In this document: piece by piece, positions 60,227 through 64,000 of the stretch
Position numbering within the stretch: position 1 is the first letter of the stretch
Layout: every line of letters begins with the position of its first letter
Source: Reticulitermes speratus
Lineage: Eukaryota > Arthropoda > Insecta > Blattodea > Rhinotermitidae
Direction: 5' to 3'
Length of the DNA stretch: 64,000 bases
Assembly: GCA_021186555.1 (NCBI GenBank)
Contig: JAJKFL010000005.1
Span: 56,284,635-56,348,634 of the forward strand
Notes under the pieces: model-generated
What the model saw: the letters and a program-made list of their open reading frames with translations, nothing else
Told to the model about the DNA's origin: nothing
Databases searched by the model: none
Translations under genes and position numbers: made by a program

Positions 60227-61072
60227 TTGACATCCACAGTGATGATCCCCAGTAATTTCGTCTGCATATGGAGTATCTTTGTTCATGAATCATTAAACTT
60301 TTTTAATATTAACATACAAGAATTTGGCAAAGAACAAGATATTGAAGTATGCGCAATTAAAATACATTTACCAACCATAACTATTTGTATAATATCTATT
60401 TACAGGTCTCCTAATGGGAATTTCATACACTTTATAAGGAGCTTAGAAGCTATCATGAATAAACTATATAGTACTAATATACATTTCATCATCTGTGGGG
60501 ATATAAACATAAACTATCTTGATAACAGCTGTAAAGAAAAGCAACAATTAGATTCCCTACTAGCCACATACAATTTAACCAGTACTGTCTATTTCCCAAC
60601 AAGAATACAAAACGGCGCAGCATCAGCACTAGACAACATTTTTATCGATGTAGGTAAAAATGAAAACTATACCATATATGCTCTTATTAACGGGCTATCG
60701 GATCATGATGCCCAAATTATCAAGTTAAACAATCTCAATACACAAGGGCAGTACAATGAAACACAAATCATGAGAAACTTTAATAAACACTCTATAACTA
60801 ACTTTAAGATTAAACTGAGCTGTGAAACCTGGGATGATATCTTTGGAGGAAATGATGTTAACATAATATTTAATAACTTTCTGAATACATATCTAAGGAT
60901 TTTTTATTCTAGCTTCACTAAAAGAATAATAAAGAGTAAACCTAAAGGCAACACATGGATAACAACAGGGATAAAGATCGCATGTATAAATAAAAGAAAT
61001 CTTTATTTACAGTGTAGGAACAGTAAAGACACAAATCTTAAAGAGCATTATAAACATACTGTAAAACTCTAA
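60227..61072 (+). CDS. LINE ORF2 part 1: APE endonuclease C-terminal half
   Basis: IFVHESLNFFNINIQEFGKE opens in mid-domain and is followed by TICIISIYRSPNGNF, IICGDININYLD (the .GDfN.. active-site motif), TRIQNGAASALDNIFI and GLSDHDAQI (the SDH motif). The catalytic Asp-Asn and Asp-His pairs are present. A one-base shift near 61060 breaks the link to the polymerase. The first ten codons before IFVHES are not part of the original protein. Confidence 0.85.
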   Translation: MTSTVMIPSNFVCIWSIFVHESLNFFNINIQEFGKEQDIEVCAIKIHLPTITICIISIYRSPNGNFIHFIRSLEAIMNKLYSTNIHFIICGDININYLDNSCKEKQQLDSLLATYNLTSTVYFPTRIQNGAASALDNIFIDVGKNENYTIYALINGLSDHDAQIIKLNNLNTQGQYNETQIMRNFNKHSITNFKIKLSCETWDDIFGGNDVNIIFNNFLNTYLRIFYSSFTKRIIKSKPKGNTWITTGIKIACINKRNLYLQCRNSKDTNLKEHYKHTVKL

Positions 61073-61136
61073 CTAAGGTCATTAATGCGGCTAAAAAACT
61101 TTACTATGATAGAAGAATTTTAAATTCTAAAATAAA

Positions 61137-62957
61137 ATGAAAACTACTTGGAATATAGTTAAAACTGAAACAGGGAAAAAAGAAAGAAAGGAAGAAATAC
61201 AGTACCTCGATATTAATGGTAATACAACATACAACCAACAAATTATAGCAAATACATTTAATGATTACTTTTTAACAATAGCAGATAAAATCACAGATAG
61301 TAGTAGAGATAGTAAAACAGGACATCCAAATAATAACAATTTTCTAAAGTACATGTTACAAACATTTAAGCGCCCTCTGCCAAGTATTAGATTTAGACAT
61401 ACGTCAACTCATGAGATAGAAGAAATTATTAAATCCCTAAAAACAACACACTCACATGGATATGATGAAATACCAACTAAAATATTAAAAGTAAGTGCCC
61501 CTTTTATTAGCTCTCCTTTAACATATATCTGTAATAAAACCCTTTCCTCAGGTATCTTTCCATCTAGATTAAAATTCTCAGTAGTAAAACCAATATTTAA
61601 AAATGGTGACAAACATAATATTGCTAATTATAGACCTATATCTTTGCTAACTGCTTTCTCCAAAGTTTTTGAAAAAGTAATATATACAAGACTCTACCAA
61701 CACTTAAATCAAAACAACATACTCATAAACGATCAATATGGGTTCAGGAGTAACTCTTCAACTGATATGGCTTCCTTCAAGCTAATAAATGAAATCTTAC
61801 TAGCCATGAACAATAAATTAACTGTTGGTGGTATATTTTGTGACCTGGAGAAAGCTTTCGACTGTGTCAACCATAATATTCTACTATCAAAACTGGAACT
61901 TTATGGGATAGTAGGAAAATTCAATGCATTAATTACATCATACCTAAATGACAGATATCAGAAAGTGGTAATAGATAACATAAAAACTCATAATAGTACT
62001 TCTTCCGGATGGGAGATCATCAAGCATGGTGTTCCGCAAGGCTCAATCCTTGGTCCGCTATTCTTCCTTTTGTATGTCAATGATTTGCCTGAAGTAATAA
62101 CTAATAACGCTAAAATCATCTTATATGCCGACGACACTAGTGTTATAATACCTAATCCTAGCCTTCAGGATCTTGCAATTAACATGAACAAACAATTTGT
62201 AGCCATAAATGAATGGTTCAAAACCAATTTGTTATCCTTAAATTTCAAGAAAACTCATTACCTACTATTTAGGACAAAAAATAGTTTGGAAACCAATATA
62301 AGTATAAGCTGTGGAAACAAGCATATTACTAACACGTCAAATACTAAGTTTCTTGGTTTACACATTGATGAAACATTATCGTGGAAATCTCACATTGACC
62401 AATTAGTAACTAAACTGAGTTCGGCCTGTTATGCAATTAGGACTGTAAAAGATTTTATGTCACAAGAAACTCTAAAGATGATTTATTTCTCCTATGTGCA
62501 TTCCATCATAGCATACGGTATAATTTTCTGGGGTAATTCGCCCTACAGTATTAATATCTTCAGGATACAAAAGCGTATAATCAGAGTTATTATGAATGCA
62601 AAAACTAGAGACTCTTGTAGGGAACTATTTAAAAATTTAAAAATTCTGCCCATGTATTCACAATATATATTTTCGTTAATACTGTTTGTCGTAAATAATA
62701 AAGATCAGTACAAATCAAACCACGAGATTCATAGCTTCAATACTAGACATAGCACGAATTTGCACCTTCCAACATCACGTCTGACAGTTTTTCAAAGAGG
62801 ACCCTACTACTTTGGTATTAGAGCTTTTAATCATCTCCCACCTAGCATAAAAAGCTTGAGTAATGAAGTGAAACTATTTAAACCGGCACTAAAAAGATTT
62901 CTTCTTTCCAATTCGTTTTATTCCTTGGATGAATATTTTAACTGTAAATTTAATTAA
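61137..62957 (+). CDS. LINE ORF2 part 2: reverse transcriptase
   Basis: A 606-codon frame. Polymerase motifs in order are YRPISLLTAFSKVFEKVIY, INDQYGFRSNSST, GIFCDLEKAFDCVNHNILL, KHGVPQGSILGPLFFLLYVN, LYADDTSVI with the catalytic Asp pair, LNFKKTHYLLF and TKFLGLHIDETLSW. The C-terminus ends SFYSLDEYFNCKFN. No RNase H follows. The element belongs to the CR1/Jockey side of LINEs. With only two shifts separating it from the endonuclease part it is fairly young, but it is not intact. Confidence 0.92.
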   Translation: MKTTWNIVKTETGKKERKEEIQYLDINGNTTYNQQIIANTFNDYFLTIADKITDSSRDSKTGHPNNNNFLKYMLQTFKRPLPSIRFRHTSTHEIEEIIKSLKTTHSHGYDEIPTKILKVSAPFISSPLTYICNKTLSSGIFPSRLKFSVVKPIFKNGDKHNIANYRPISLLTAFSKVFEKVIYTRLYQHLNQNNILINDQYGFRSNSSTDMASFKLINEILLAMNNKLTVGGIFCDLEKAFDCVNHNILLSKLELYGIVGKFNALITSYLNDRYQKVVIDNIKTHNSTSSGWEIIKHGVPQGSILGPLFFLLYVNDLPEVITNNAKIILYADDTSVIIPNPSLQDLAINMNKQFVAINEWFKTNLLSLNFKKTHYLLFRTKNSLETNISISCGNKHITNTSNTKFLGLHIDETLSWKSHIDQLVTKLSSACYAIRTVKDFMSQETLKMIYFSYVHSIIAYGIIFWGNSPYSINIFRIQKRIIRVIMNAKTRDSCRELFKNLKILPMYSQYIFSLILFVVNNKDQYKSNHEIHSFNTRHSTNLHLPTSRLTVFQRGPYYFGIRAFNHLPPSIKSLSNEVKLFKPALKRFLLSNSFYSLDEYFNCKFN

Positions 62958-63297
62958 TGATCATGGGTTTTTAATCCTTTACTAAGTAACCTTTTGTAAT
63001 GATATTATTTGCTACAGCTCACATATATATAATAATCACATCATAGAATATTTATTACAATAGTTTTATTCATTTTGAATGTAATATATGGACTATGATT
63101 TGTTATTCTAAGCTTGAATTGTTTTACTATTGTGTTTTATGTCATGTCTGTTTTTACAAATTGCTTGTATTTATTTTACAATGTATATATTATATAACTT
63201 ATTAATTCATATGATGACCAAATCCACATCCTGTTTTTGTCTTTGTGACTGTATATTGGATCTATGGATTGTAAATAAATGATGATGATGATGATGA
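62958..63297 (+). repeat. LINE 3' UTR with (GAT)n tail
   Basis: It is AT-rich and ends GGATTGTAAATAAATGATGATGATGATGATGA, the microsatellite-type 3' tail of the CR1 side of LINEs. Confidence 0.7.
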
Positions 63298-64000
63298 ACA
63301 GTGCATCAGCTATTTATAGACTTCAATAAAGCCTATGATTTAGTTAGGAGGGAGGTCTTGTATAATATTCTCATTGAATTTGGTATCCCTATGAAACTAG
63401 TATGGCTAGTAAAAATGTGTCTAAATTAAACCTATAGCAGAGTCCGGGTAGGCAAACATTTTCTGACACATTTCCTATTAAGAATGGTTTGAAACAAGGA
63501 GATGCTTTATTGCCATTGCTTTTCAACTTTGCTTTGGAATATGCCATTAGGAGGGTTCAGGCAAACCAGGAAGGCTTGAAATTAAATGGTACACATCAGC
63601 TTCTAGTTTGTGCTGATGATGTTAATATATTGGGCAGAAGTGTATATGCTATAAAGAAAAACACAGAAGCTTTAGTAGTCGCTAGTAAGAAGATTGGTCT
63701 AGAAGTAAATGCTGAGAAATCTAAGTACATTGTCATGTCTTGCAATCAGACAGCAGGACAAAATCACAACATGAAGATAGATAATAAATCCTTTGAAAGG
63801 GTGGAACAGTTCAAATATTTGGGAACAACCGTAACAAATCGAAATTCCATTCAGGAAGAAATTAAGAGCAGATTGAAGTCGGGGAATGCTTGATATCATT
63901 CGGTGAAGGATCTTCTGTCTTCCTGGCTGCTATCCAAAAATACAAACATTAAGATATACAGAACTATAATTTTGCCAGTTGTTTTGAACAGGTTAGGGCA
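63296..64000 (+). pseudogene. RTE-like LINE, reverse transcriptase, runs off the window
   Basis: VHQLFIDFNKAYDLVRREVL, then one stop near 63427 (MCLN-stop) and a small deletion. [32 protein letters not shown] (YADD reads CADD), [18 protein letters not shown] and [15 protein letters not shown] follow. Its 5' edge is at the same motif as the minus-strand copy at 57.9 kb. Confidence 0.88.

Overview
The window looks like an intron-rich, repeat-rich insect nuclear genome. A cockroach, termite or related polyneopteran is my best guess. This is inference from the type of ionotropic receptor, very long introns packed with mobile elements, an RTE-like LINE of the kind I associate with Blattodea, and many tRNA-derived SINEs. 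There is no bacterial operon, CRISPR array or classical RNA gene. Most short open frames are chance or lie in mobile elements.

Three host genes can be reconstructed from splice sites and reading phase. (1) A chemosensory-type ionotropic receptor on the minus strand, ten exons between 14672 and 3025, about 684 residues. It has a signal peptide, a short N-terminal domain, a split ligand-binding domain and three membrane segments. (2) MTFP1, a mitochondrial inner-membrane fission protein, on the plus strand: three exons, 20042-21418, 157 residues. (3) A TBC1D10/whacked-type Rab GTPase-activating protein on the plus strand: eight exons, 24983-41685, 361 residues. All exon phases agree in all three models. 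They do unrelated jobs (olfaction/taste, mitochondrial shape, vesicle traffic) and appear to be neighbours only.

Almost everything else is mobile DNA. There is one abundant tRNA-derived SINE family and a second SINE with two inverted copies. An RTE-like LINE is present mostly as 3' ends, and there is a second LINE lineage with APE endonuclease and reverse transcriptase. A pogo/Tigger-like DNA transposon (about 49.5-51.3 kb) carries an in-frame minisatellite. Mariner and RNase H relics, small TA-flanked palindromic elements, and about 16 copies of a foldback element make up the rest. The right end (56-64 kb) is a nest of LINEs in opposite orientations, including one whose 5' part is inverted as expected from twin priming.

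The least ordinary signal is a dispersed set of hammerhead-ribozyme-like motifs (CTGANGA, stem II, GAAAC, short stem III, stem I). The best copies are at 10725, 51689 and, on the minus strand, 26736. Decayed copies lie at 23591 and 36578. Related motifs lie inside a nearly perfect 93-bp-arm palindrome at 14.1 kb that is flanked by a 13-bp direct repeat. Such motifs are known from Penelope-like and related retroelements, so the window may hold short ribozyme-bearing retroelements not otherwise visible as genes.
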